Shown here: positions 1-5,779 of the stretch, one piece after another
Layout of the letters: the number at the start of each line of letters is the position of its first letter
How positions within the stretch are numbered: position 1 is the first letter of the stretch
Assembly (NCBI GenBank): GCA_009787685.1
Contig: WQSV01000086.1
Coordinates: forward strand, 1-6,573
Source: Bacillota bacterium
GTDB lineage: Bacteria > Bacillota > Clostridia > Christensenellales > Pumilibacteraceae
Length of the DNA: 6,573 bases
Reading direction: 5' to 3'
Notes under the pieces: generated by a model
Told to the model about the DNA's origin: nothing
The model's input: the letters and a program-made list of their open reading frames with translations, nothing else
Database searches by the model: none
Program-made: the position numbers and the translations under genes

Positions 1-575
1 CTAACAATCGCTTCGTATGCTTGTCCGTCATCTAATCCAAGACCAAACTTTGAGTCGACATTCGCGGTTTGAATGTGTTTATGGGTGTCTGCATCAACTC
101 CAATGTTGACCCTTAGCAAAACCTTTTGCTTGACATTAAGGCTTTTTGCAACAACATCAATCATCTCTATTTCGTCAAAATTGTCGACAACAAATGCATG
201 AATCCCAGCCTTGACACCTTGAGCAATCTCAAGTTGAGTTTTGTTGTTACCATGAAAATAGACTTTTTCCATGTCATAGCCAACGCTAAGAGCTGTGAAC
301 AACTCTCCTCCACTGACAACATCAAGCCCAAGACCTTCTTCATTCATCAAAAGCAAAATTGCTTTTGAGCAGTTTGCTTTTGAAGCATAACAAACCAAGC
401 CATTTGAATATGACTTTGCCATTTCATCGCGGAATTCTCTTGCGTGTTTTCGAATAATTTCCTCATTCAAAACATAAACCGGAGTTGGATATTTTTCAAC
501 GATATCCAAAACATCCATTTCTCCGATGACCAAGTGTCCATTTTTATTTATTGATAATCCTTCGTTTAATTTCAT
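1..575 (-). CDS. lysA: Diaminopimelate decarboxylase, N-terminal part (cut by window edge)
   Basis: LysA is a cytoplasmic PLP enzyme that decarboxylates meso-diaminopimelate to L-lysine, the last step of the DAP pathway. The reading frame gives 191 residues before the window ends, under half of a usual LysA of about 420-440 residues. It reads from the N terminus into the PLP-binding alanine-racemase-like barrel. YASKAN at residues 63-68 carries the PLP-binding lysine (K67). HGNNK at 108-112, LRVNIGVDADTHKHI at 154-168 and DSKFGLG at 174-180 are typical of LysA rather than of ornithine or arginine decarboxylases. The ATG at 575 is the first possible start, because an in-frame TAA lies two codons upstream (TAA GTT ATG). 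No Shine-Dalgarno sequence precedes it, and a sigma-A-type promoter lies almost on top of it. The gene is read in the same direction as pdaA, but 372 nt separate them, so it is probably its own unit. Confidence 0.95.
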   Translation of the reverse strand, partial: MKLNEGLSINKNGHLVIGEMDVLDIVEKYPTPVYVLNEEIIRKHAREFRDEMAKSYSNGLVCYASKANCSKAILLLMNEEGLGLDVVSGGELFTALSVGYDMEKVYFHGNNKTQLEIAQGVKAGIHAFVVDNFDEIEMIDVVAKSLNVKQKVLLRVNIGVDADTHKHIQTANVDSKFGLGLDDGQAYEAIV

Positions 576-584
576 AACTTAGCC

Positions 585-613
585 ATGATAACATTATTAA
601 ATAGTTAAGTCAA
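585..613 (-). promoter_or_regulatory. Sigma-A-type promoter of lysA, very close to the start codon
   Basis: On the minus strand a -35 box TTGACT (613-608) is followed after 17 nt by a -10 box TATCAT (590-585). Each matches five of six consensus positions. The expected transcription start is near 578, about 3 nt before the lysA ATG at 575. The mRNA would have almost no 5' leader, which agrees with the lack of a Shine-Dalgarno sequence. This is inference from sequence; AT-rich DNA yields chance matches. Confidence 0.5.
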
Positions 614-805
614 GCATTAGATACACAAGTGCTAAAAAAAACAAAACAAATCTAAAACATGTTTTTTTATTTGATTAATTAAAAAATAATTCAAATCTAA
701 ATAAATCAGCGATAAATTTTATCATAAACATAAACTCGTGAGAGATATTTTTGTTGATTTATCCAATCACCCGCAACCAATTTGAAAATGACGAAGTATT
801 AACTC

Positions 806-843
806 AAAAAGATAAGCGAATATTTTCACACGCTCGCCTTTTT
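806..843 (-). terminator. Possible terminator downstream of pdaA
   Basis: The arms AAAAAG+GCGA (806-811, 816-819) and TCGC+CTTTTT (834-843) can pair, with a 4-nt bulge (812-815) and a 14-nt loop. On the minus strand the 3' arm ends in TTTTT, as expected for an intrinsic terminator about 105 nt after the pdaA stop codon. The other strand also ends in TTTTT, so it could act both ways. The bulge makes the stem imperfect. Confidence 0.35.
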
Positions 844-947
844 GATATTTTAGGTTATAATTTTTGGAAGTCAATCGCAGATTGAGCAATCCAGCAAGAG
901 TTATTTTTATTAACTATGTCACGCATACTACTCTAAATTTTAGCACT

Positions 948-1724
948 TTATTGCAACAAATCGGTGTAATTCCCAACAGAGTAACCTTTTGCCGACAACT
1001 TTGGAATAAGTTGCTCGAGCATTTTTGGAGTTCCCGAATTTGAGATATGCAACAAGATTATTGCTCCCGGGTGAACTCTTGATGCGATTTTGTCAGAAGA
1101 TTTTGTTGCGTCAATTGGCGTCTTTCCCCAGTCGACAATTGCAACACTCCACATCATTGTTTTGAGTCCTCTTTCATTTGCTATTTTCAACGACTTGTCG
1201 TCAAAACGTCCAGAAGGCGGACGAAAGAAGTGTATTTTGTGGTCGGGATGTTTTTCATAGAATTTTTCATCAAAACCAGTAATGTCTTTTGTGACACCTT
1301 CTGTGTTTAATTTCGGCAAATCTTTGTGCTTGTCGGTGTGATTTCCGATATTATGGCCGTCTGCAATCATTCTGTTGACAAGCTCTGTTTCTTTGAGGTA
1401 GTTGCTACACAAAAAGAAAACCGCCTTGATATTATTTGCTTTGAGAATGTCAAGAACTTCGTCAGTGTAGCCTGCTTCATAGCCGAGGTCGAAAGTTAAA
1501 TAAACTTTTTTTTCTTCAGTTTTGTGAAAGAAAAATCCGTTGTTTTCTTCAAGCACTTTTTCCGCTTCATAGCCTGCTGTTGGAATTTGTTCTTTTGTGT
1601 TGGGATTTATTCCCCAGTCAATGCCGTTACTTGCGAATGCATTCAAAACGGTTGCGTTGAACAAAAAAGCAAACGCAATAGCAACTAAAGTGATTATTGT
1701 TAATTTTTTCAATAGTGTTTTCAT
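948..1724 (-). CDS. pdaA: PdaA-type polysaccharide deacetylase (delta-lactam-biosynthetic, spore cortex)
   Basis: The 258-residue protein has a basic N terminus, a hydrophobic stretch at residues 9-30 and a likely signal-peptidase site near NAFA-S (about 31-32), so it should be exported. The rest is a NodB-type carbohydrate esterase 4 domain. The general-base Asp is D79 in YLTFDLGYE (75-83), and the metal-binding histidines are H129 and H133 in NHTDKH. RPPSG is at 168-172, VDW at 197-199 and LLH at 224-226. INWG-like and GYT..VLD segments and the SVAIVDW and HPGAIILLH segments match Bacillus subtilis PdaA. PdaA removes the N-acetyl group of muramic acid in spore cortex, leading to muramic-delta-lactam, which cortex-lytic enzymes recognise at germination. 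The second Asp of the usual TFDDG motif is Leu here; PdaA proteins commonly vary there. No Shine-Dalgarno sequence is present. A sigma-G-like promoter ends 5 nt before the ATG. Family membership is secure; the precise PdaA role is inferred from similarity and promoter type. Confidence 0.88.
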   Translation of the reverse strand: MKTLLKKLTIITLVAIAFAFLFNATVLNAFASNGIDWGINPNTKEQIPTAGYEAEKVLEENNGFFFHKTEEKKVYLTFDLGYEAGYTDEVLDILKANNIKAVFFLCSNYLKETELVNRMIADGHNIGNHTDKHKDLPKLNTEGVTKDITGFDEKFYEKHPDHKIHFFRPPSGRFDDKSLKIANERGLKTMMWSVAIVDWGKTPIDATKSSDKIASRVHPGAIILLHISNSGTPKMLEQLIPKLSAKGYSVGNYTDLLQ

Positions 1725-1729
1725 GCAAA

Positions 1730-1760
1730 TAATATGTGTTAGATTGCATGATTTAATGCA
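1730..1760 (-). promoter_or_regulatory. Sigma-G-like (forespore) promoter of pdaA
   Basis: On the minus strand TGCATT (1760-1755) and CATATTA (1736-1730) are separated by exactly 18 nt. The -10 box matches the Bacillus sigma-G consensus CATWHTA at all seven positions. The -35 box matches GHATR at four of five. The expected start site falls at about 1723-1724, on the ATG itself, predicting a leaderless mRNA. B. subtilis pdaA is also forespore-expressed under sigma-G. The -35 box lies in a small inverted repeat, TGCAT-ATGCA (1745-1760). Confidence 0.55.
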
Positions 1761-1799
1761 TTGTTAAACTGTAGTTTGCTTCTTGACTTAAAGCGGACA

Positions 1800-1841
1800 T
1801 AAAGATAGTGTTGTTTTCAAAGTGAAACAACACTATCTTTA
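1800..1841 (-). terminator. Long perfect stem-loop between mutS2 and pdaA, possible terminator
   Basis: The arms at 1800-1816 and 1825-1841 form a 17-bp perfect inverted repeat with an 8-nt loop. It is by far the strongest hairpin in the window. It lies about 140 nt after the mutS2 stop and 76 nt before the pdaA start, so ending mutS2 transcription is the simplest role. However, the U-tract is only the three T at the foot of each arm, followed on the minus strand by ATGTCCGC. It could instead be a structural or processing element, or a dispersed palindromic repeat. The arms read nearly the same on both strands, so it could work in either direction. Confidence 0.45.
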
Positions 1842-1958
1842 AAACTAAATTGTTGCTTTCGCTGTTTTAAAGTTTTAATTATTGTTATTGGATAATTAAG
1901 ACAGCCCAAAATACTACTTCTAGTCAACCCTCAACTAAATGTTTGTTAAAATTATTTT

Positions 1959-1976
1959 TTAACTAATCATAGTTAA
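1959..1976 (-). terminator. Weak stem-loop directly after the mutS2 stop codon
   Basis: TTAACTA (1959-1965) and TAGTTAA (1970-1976) form a perfect 7-bp stem with a 4-nt loop, four bases beyond the mutS2 stop. Six of the seven pairs are A-T, and on the minus strand it is followed by AAAAAATAATTTT rather than a clean T-run. It is at best a weak terminator or a 3'-end structure. Confidence 0.2.
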
Positions 1977-1980
1977 CTTT

Positions 1981-4365
1981 TTATCTTAACTCTAAAAAAG
2001 TGACTCCTCTGTCGCCTTCACCATAGCCACCATATCGAACTGATTTTATTGCTTTATGTTTTTTGAAATAGTCTTGAACTCCAATTCCAAGAGCCCCTGT
2101 TCCTTTGCCATGGACAACTCTAATGTGAGTTATGTCTAGCATAATAAGCGGTTCAATCATTTCGATTGCTTCAAAAACGGTTAATCCAAGGACTTTTATT
2201 TCCTCTTCTTTGCGAACTTGTTCTGTTTTTTCCGCGGTCGGCTTTGAATATTTTGAAACCTTCGCTTGGTTAGTTTGTTTTGGCTTTTTCAAAGTAACAC
2301 TTTCAACTAGTGCTAAGTCTGTCAATTTTACTTTTGTCACAACACTTCCACAAATTACTTCCGCTTCTTTTTTGCCTTTTTGAAATGACTTGATTTCTCC
2401 TGTTGTTCCAAATTTTTTCAAAACAACTTTTGTTCCAACAATCAATGTGTTCGGATTGACTTCTTTGTGAAAAACCTCTTCTTCAGCCTCATCTTCCTGT
2501 TCAAGAAGAAACTGTTTGTCTTCAATTCTCCGCTTTAGTTGTCGCGCCTTGAAAAGGGCTTCATCGTCATTCTGCTTTTGCAATTCCTTCATTTGTTGCA
2601 TAATTTCATCAACTTCAAACAGCTTTGATGAGATTATTCTTTTTGTTTCTAGCTGAGCAGTTGCTTTGATCTTTTCAAGTTTTTCTTCAAGTGTTTTTTT
2701 GTCGCGTTTAAGTTTTTCAGATTCAATTTTAGCTTTCTTGTTTAGTGCCTCCGCCGACTCCAATTCCTCCATAGCTCTTGCTTTCGCTTCTTGCGCACGC
2801 TTTAAAACATCTTCAAATTGGACTTGATTCTTGTCAAGAGATTTGTTTGCTTCTTTCAAAATGTAGTCATTAATACCAAGAGTTGATGCAATCTTGAGTG
2901 CGTTTGATGTCCCGGGCAAACCAACAACCATTTTGAATGTTGGTTTTAATGTCCCTTCGTCGAACTGCATGCTTGCGTTCATTATTGTGTTGTTGAGAAG
3001 TGCATATTCTTTTAGTTCTGGATAATGAGTTGTCACAACAGCACAAGCTTTCATGAGTTCCAAATATTTTATTATCCCTTTTGCGAGAGCAACACCCTCA
3101 ATCGGGTCTGTCCCCCCTCCAACCTCATCGAACAAAACCAGACTTTTATTAGTCAAATTGTTTGTTATATTAACAATATTAACAATATGAGACGAAAATG
3201 TAGAAAGTGCATTTTCAATGCTTTGTTCATCTCCAATATCGCAATAAATTGAATCGAATATTGCAATTTCGCTTTGTTCTTTACACGGCACCTTTAAACC
3301 GATATATGCCATTAGGCACATGAGTCCAGTTGTTTTCAATGCAACAGTTTTCCCACCAGTGTTTGGACCAGTTATTAAAAGCATCTTGTAGTCTTTTCCA
3401 AAAGCAATGCTGACGGGAACAACCTTGCTTCTTTCAATAAGCGGGTGGCGGGCATCTTTTAAATCGACCATGCCTTTTTCATTCAAAGTCGGCTCAGTCC
3501 CTCTAATTTCGGTCGAATAAGCGCATTTTGCAAATACTATGTCTGTCATAACACATGCATTTTGACAAAATTTAATGTTTTTGACCTCACTTGCAACAAT
3601 GATTGTGAGTTCTTTCAAAATACGCTCAATTTCTTTTTGCTCCAATATTTTCACGCTTTTAATTTCGTTGTTCATCTGAACAACCTGAATTGGTTCAATA
3701 AAAACGGTCGAACCTGTTGCTGATTGATCGTGAATTAATCCCGGGATTTGATGACGGAATTCTGATTTGACGGGCAAAACAAATCTCCCGTCTCGAATGG
3801 TGACTATGGCTTCTTGAAGATATTTTGAATAAGTTTGAGAGCGAATAAAGCTGTTGACTTTTTCTTTAATACTGTTATTGAGTGTTCGAAGTTTTATTCT
3901 CAATTCTTTGAGTTTTGAACTCGCATCGTCTTTCAAGGAGTTTTCATTTTCAATCGCATTATCTATTGATTCTTCAAGTTTTTTGTTAGGTTCTGCCATA
4001 CTAATCACTCTTTTCAATTCGACAACATCTCCCCCACACGAAGAAATTTCTTTTTTTGTTATTCTGCATGAACGCAATAGCCTTGATATTTTCAATAATT
4101 CAATTGGTGAAAGAGTCACTTCGATCGTCGCCTTTTCCAAAACTTCCAAAACACAGTCAAATGGAACAATTGGCGAAAGATTATATTTTTCTTTCACCAA
4201 ATACGCTTCTTGTGTCAAATTTTGAAAAGTCTCAATCTCTTTCCTATTCGTGGATGGGCGCGTTTTTAAAACCTCTTCTTTTGACGGAGTTGAAACAGCA
4301 TAAGCGGACAAGATGTCCAACACTTTATCAAACTCCAAAATCCTGCAAGTTCTCTCGTCAATCAT
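1981..4365 (-). CDS. mutS2: MutS2 family protein: DNA/ribosome-associated ATPase with C-terminal Smr domain
   Basis: MutS2 proteins are homodimeric ABC-type ATPases without the mismatch-reading domain of MutS1. Reported roles are suppressing homologous recombination and, in B. subtilis, rescuing collided ribosomes. The 794 residues are close to B. subtilis MutS2 (785). The N terminus MIDERTCRILEFDKVL is typical. The core and clamp regions lead to Walker A GPNTGGKT (333-340), Walker B LVLFDEVGGGTDP (around 409-421, D413 and E414) and TTHYPE (445-450). A Lys/Glu-rich coiled coil spans about 520-625. A KOW-like segment (about 643-690) and the Smr domain (about 725-794) follow, with HGKGTGAL at 752-759. 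The LDLRG-type motif that opens the Smr domain reads IKVLG here. I chose the ATG at 4365 over an in-frame TTG at 4410. The family homology begins at 4365, and a promoter occupies the DNA between them. No Shine-Dalgarno sequence is seen. The gene is divergent from spoVAD. Confidence 0.95.
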   Translation of the reverse strand: MIDERTCRILEFDKVLDILSAYAVSTPSKEEVLKTRPSTNRKEIETFQNLTQEAYLVKEKYNLSPIVPFDCVLEVLEKATIEVTLSPIELLKISRLLRSCRITKKEISSCGGDVVELKRVISMAEPNKKLEESIDNAIENENSLKDDASSKLKELRIKLRTLNNSIKEKVNSFIRSQTYSKYLQEAIVTIRDGRFVLPVKSEFRHQIPGLIHDQSATGSTVFIEPIQVVQMNNEIKSVKILEQKEIERILKELTIIVASEVKNIKFCQNACVMTDIVFAKCAYSTEIRGTEPTLNEKGMVDLKDARHPLIERSKVVPVSIAFGKDYKMLLITGPNTGGKTVALKTTGLMCLMAYIGLKVPCKEQSEIAIFDSIYCDIGDEQSIENALSTFSSHIVNIVNITNNLTNKSLVLFDEVGGGTDPIEGVALAKGIIKYLELMKACAVVTTHYPELKEYALLNNTIMNASMQFDEGTLKPTFKMVVGLPGTSNALKIASTLGINDYILKEANKSLDKNQVQFEDVLKRAQEAKARAMEELESAEALNKKAKIESEKLKRDKKTLEEKLEKIKATAQLETKRIISSKLFEVDEIMQQMKELQKQNDDEALFKARQLKRRIEDKQFLLEQEDEAEEEVFHKEVNPNTLIVGTKVVLKKFGTTGEIKSFQKGKKEAEVICGSVVTKVKLTDLALVESVTLKKPKQTNQAKVSKYSKPTAEKTEQVRKEEEIKVLGLTVFEAIEMIEPLIMLDITHIRVVHGKGTGALGIGVQDYFKKHKAIKSVRYGGYGEGDRGVTFLELR

Positions 4366-4371
4366 GCAAAC

Positions 4372-4400
4372 AGTATACCATGAACTAAAACGAATGTCAC
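4372..4400 (-). promoter_or_regulatory. Extended -10 sigma-A-type promoter of mutS2
   Basis: On the minus strand a -35 box GTGACA (4400-4395) is followed after 17 nt by TATACT (4377-4372). The -10 is preceded by TGG, which gives an extended -10. Both hexamers match five of six consensus positions. Only 6 nt separate the -10 box from the ATG at 4365. The predicted +1 is the A of that ATG, so the mRNA would be leaderless. It excludes the upstream TTG at 4410 as the usual start. Confidence 0.6.
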
Positions 4401-4412
4401 GCAATATCAACT

Positions 4413-4442
4413 TGAATATTCAATCTGTTTTTACAAATACTA
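4413..4442 (+). promoter_or_regulatory. Sigma-G-like (forespore) promoter of spoVAD
   Basis: TGAATA (4413-4418) and AATACTA (4436-4442) are 17 nt apart. The -35 contains a full match to GHATR, and the -10 matches CATWHTA at six of seven positions. The predicted transcription start is near 4449, giving a leader of about 34 nt. In B. subtilis the spoVA operon is transcribed by sigma-G in the forespore. Its place directly before spoVAD marks that gene as the first of the unit. The -35 boxes of this promoter and of the divergent mutS2 promoter are 12 bp apart. Confidence 0.6.
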
Positions 4443-4470
4443 GTTTTGAAAAAGGCAATTTTTATTGCAT

Positions 4471-4475
4471 GAGGG
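4471..4475 (+). promoter_or_regulatory. Ribosome binding site of spoVAD
   Basis: GAGGG lies 7 nt before the ATG at 4483 and decides this start over the in-frame TTG at 4465, which would place the site inside the gene. A 5-bp stem-loop, GCAAT-tttt-ATTGC (4455-4468), sits two bases upstream and would leave the site exposed. Confidence 0.75.
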
Positions 4476-4482
4476 ACAAACT

Positions 4483-5598
4483 ATGTCGGGAATAACACTA
4501 TTAAATGGCAAAAATTATGACTTTGTTGTTGAAAAGAAAGAAACGGTCAAGGCTCAAAAATTAGATACCACTTCAAAAAAAAGAGAAAAGCAGACTCTTT
4601 TTTTTCGAAATTATCCAACAATAATTTCGAACTCGTCGGTCGTTGCAAGCAGAGAAGGCAAAGGTCCTATCGGAAATTTTTTTGATGAAATAATAGACAA
4701 CACGAAATTAGACAAGAAATGCTTTGAAAAATCTGAAATACGCATGATGGAACATTCAATAAACATCGCTTTGAAAAAATCTGCACTTACTCTTGATGAT
4801 ATTGATATTTTTTTGGCGGGAGACTTGCTAAATCAAATCACGACTTCTAGCTTTGTTGCACGCAAGCTGTCCCTTCCTTTTTTGGGATTATATAGCGCTT
4901 GTTCAACATTCACCGAATCTTTAGCACTTGGTGCCATGATGGTTGATTCTGGATTTTGTGAGAATGTTTTGTGTTCAACCTCAAGTCACTTTGCTACAGC
5001 TGAAAGACAATACCGATTTCCTCTTGAATTTGGAAATCAACGCCCACCCTATGCCCAATGGACTGTGACTGGAAGCGGAAGCACAATTTTGTCAAGCAAG
5101 TTTAGTGGAAATAGTAATGAAAAAATTTGTGTGACAAGCGCAACAATTGGAAGTGTTGTGGACTTTGGAATAAAAGATATTTCAAACATGGGGGCGGCGA
5201 TGGCACCAAGCGCGCTAAGCACATTAATAAACCTTTTCAAAAACACTAACACTATTCCATCAGACTATGACCTAATTGTGACGGGAGATCTCGGAAAACT
5301 TGGCTCAGATATTTTGAGGCAACTAATGAGCGAACAAGGCTATGATCTGGGACAAAACTACACAGATTGCGGAAATTTGATTTACAATGTCAAACAAAAA
5401 TGTTACCAAGGGGGCAGTGGTGCTGGTTGCAGTGCGGCAGTTTTTAATTCGTTTTTGATGCAAAAAATTAAAAGTGGCGAATACAAAAAAATCATACTAG
5501 CAGCAACTGGAGCGCTGATGAGCAGTCAAACAAGTTTTCAAGGTGAGAGCATTCCCTCAATTTGTCACGCGGTTGTTGTTGAGTCAATTGGCAATTAG
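4483..5598 (+). CDS. spoVAD: Stage V sporulation protein AD, dipicolinic-acid-binding SpoVA component
   Basis: SpoVAD has a thiolase-like fold and, in B. subtilis, binds DPA. It is associated with the spore inner membrane and needed for DPA uptake into the forespore. The 371 residues match SpoVAD along the length. Recognisable segments are GPIGNFFDE (61-69), DIDIFLAGDLLNQ (106-118), SACST with C140 at the thiolase-cysteine position, STSSHFATAERQYRFP (165-180), TVTGSG (194-199), MGAAMAPSA (236-244), YDLIVTGDLGKLG (262-274), DCGNLIY (295-301), GGSGAGCSA (310-318) and ILAATGAL (338-345). The Lys-rich first 36 residues replace about 6 in B. subtilis, giving an N-terminal extension of about 30. 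It is preceded by a good Shine-Dalgarno site and a sigma-G-like promoter. SpoVAC, its usual upstream partner, is absent here, and spoVAE follows after 181 nt. Confidence 0.95.
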   Translation: MSGITLLNGKNYDFVVEKKETVKAQKLDTTSKKREKQTLFFRNYPTIISNSSVVASREGKGPIGNFFDEIIDNTKLDKKCFEKSEIRMMEHSINIALKKSALTLDDIDIFLAGDLLNQITTSSFVARKLSLPFLGLYSACSTFTESLALGAMMVDSGFCENVLCSTSSHFATAERQYRFPLEFGNQRPPYAQWTVTGSGSTILSSKFSGNSNEKICVTSATIGSVVDFGIKDISNMGAAMAPSALSTLINLFKNTNTIPSDYDLIVTGDLGKLGSDILRQLMSEQGYDLGQNYTDCGNLIYNVKQKCYQGGSGAGCSAAVFNSFLMQKIKSGEYKKIILAATGALMSSQTSFQGESIPSICHAVVVESIGN

Positions 5599-5779
5599 AT
5601 ACTAGGACACTCTATCATAACCACAAGTAAAAAAGTGTTTTGTTATATTTTTTCCTATTATGCCATGCATAGTTAACAAAAAACATTAGGTTTTAAAAAA
5701 TAGATTATAATATCAATATATTTTTTGCTTTTGCAAGAAAGCTATGATAAAGGCGTCGGTGACGTAAAGGAGAGATAAA
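5599..5779 (+). other. 181-nt spacer between spoVAD and spoVAE
   Basis: This AT-rich spacer has no supportable coding frame. It is long for genes that are normally nearly contiguous in a spoVA operon. A loose pairing of ATAAC and GTTAT around 5615-5645, followed by ATTTTTT, might attenuate transcription but is weak. I found no convincing sigma-G promoter for spoVAE. GCATA at 5667-5671 lacks a -10 box at the right spacing. TATAAT at 5706-5711 and TATGAT at 5743-5748 lack matching -35 boxes. Read-through from the spoVAD promoter is the likeliest source of spoVAE mRNA. Confidence 0.5.
5766..5774 (+). promoter_or_regulatory. Strong ribosome binding site of spoVAE
   Basis: AAAGGAGAG contains a full AAAGGAG Shine-Dalgarno core (5766-5772), 7 nt before the ATG at 5780. 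It is the strongest in the window. Just upstream, CGTC-ggt-GACG (5754-5764) could form a small 4-bp hairpin. Confidence 0.85.

Larger units (their letters stand above)
576..947. other. 372-nt intergenic region between lysA and pdaA
   Basis: This is strongly AT-rich DNA with homopolymer runs and no coding frame I would support. It holds the lysA promoter (585-613) and a possible terminator for pdaA (806-843). A 10-bp direct repeat CAAATCTAAA occurs at 647-656 and 692-701. A small perfect stem-loop, TCAATC-gca-GATTGA, lies at 871-885. No lysine-riboswitch or T-box features were recognised upstream of lysA. The remainder shows nothing identifiable. Confidence 0.6.

Noticed and set aside
126..368. 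Plus-strand open frame of 80 codons inside lysA
   Set aside because: It is antisense to a well-conserved lysA sequence and has no recognisable domain.
576..868. Lysine riboswitch or T-box leader upstream of lysA
   Set aside because: No recognisable L-box or T-box sequence could be read on the minus strand, and the best promoter lies immediately before the gene.
847..874. Second sigma-A-like promoter on the minus strand (TTGACT, 16 nt, TAAAAT), pointing at lysA
   Set aside because: It is 270 nt upstream of lysA with a hairpin just after it, in very AT-rich DNA where such matches arise by chance. The promoter at 585-613 is better placed.
924..930. CATACTA, a perfect sigma-G -10 box on the plus strand
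   Set aside because: No -35 match lies 17-18 nt upstream (the sequence is TTATT), and it would transcribe antisense to pdaA.
3854..4388. Overlapping plus-strand open frames inside mutS2
   Set aside because: They are shadows of the mutS2 frame, with no ribosome binding site or family features.
4366..4410. Longer MutS2 starting at TTG 4410
   Set aside because: Family homology begins at the ATG at 4365, and the extra segment contains the promoter.
4465..4482. Longer SpoVAD starting at TTG 4465
   Set aside because: The GAGGG site would be inside the gene, and the ATG at 4483 has ideal spacing.
5049..5252. Minus-strand open frame of 67 codons inside spoVAD
   Set aside because: It is antisense to conserved SpoVAD motifs and has no start signals.
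5667..5720. Possible sigma-G promoter of spoVAE (GCATA and CATTAGG or CAATATA)
   Set aside because: Neither -10-like box lies 17-18 nt from a -35 match.
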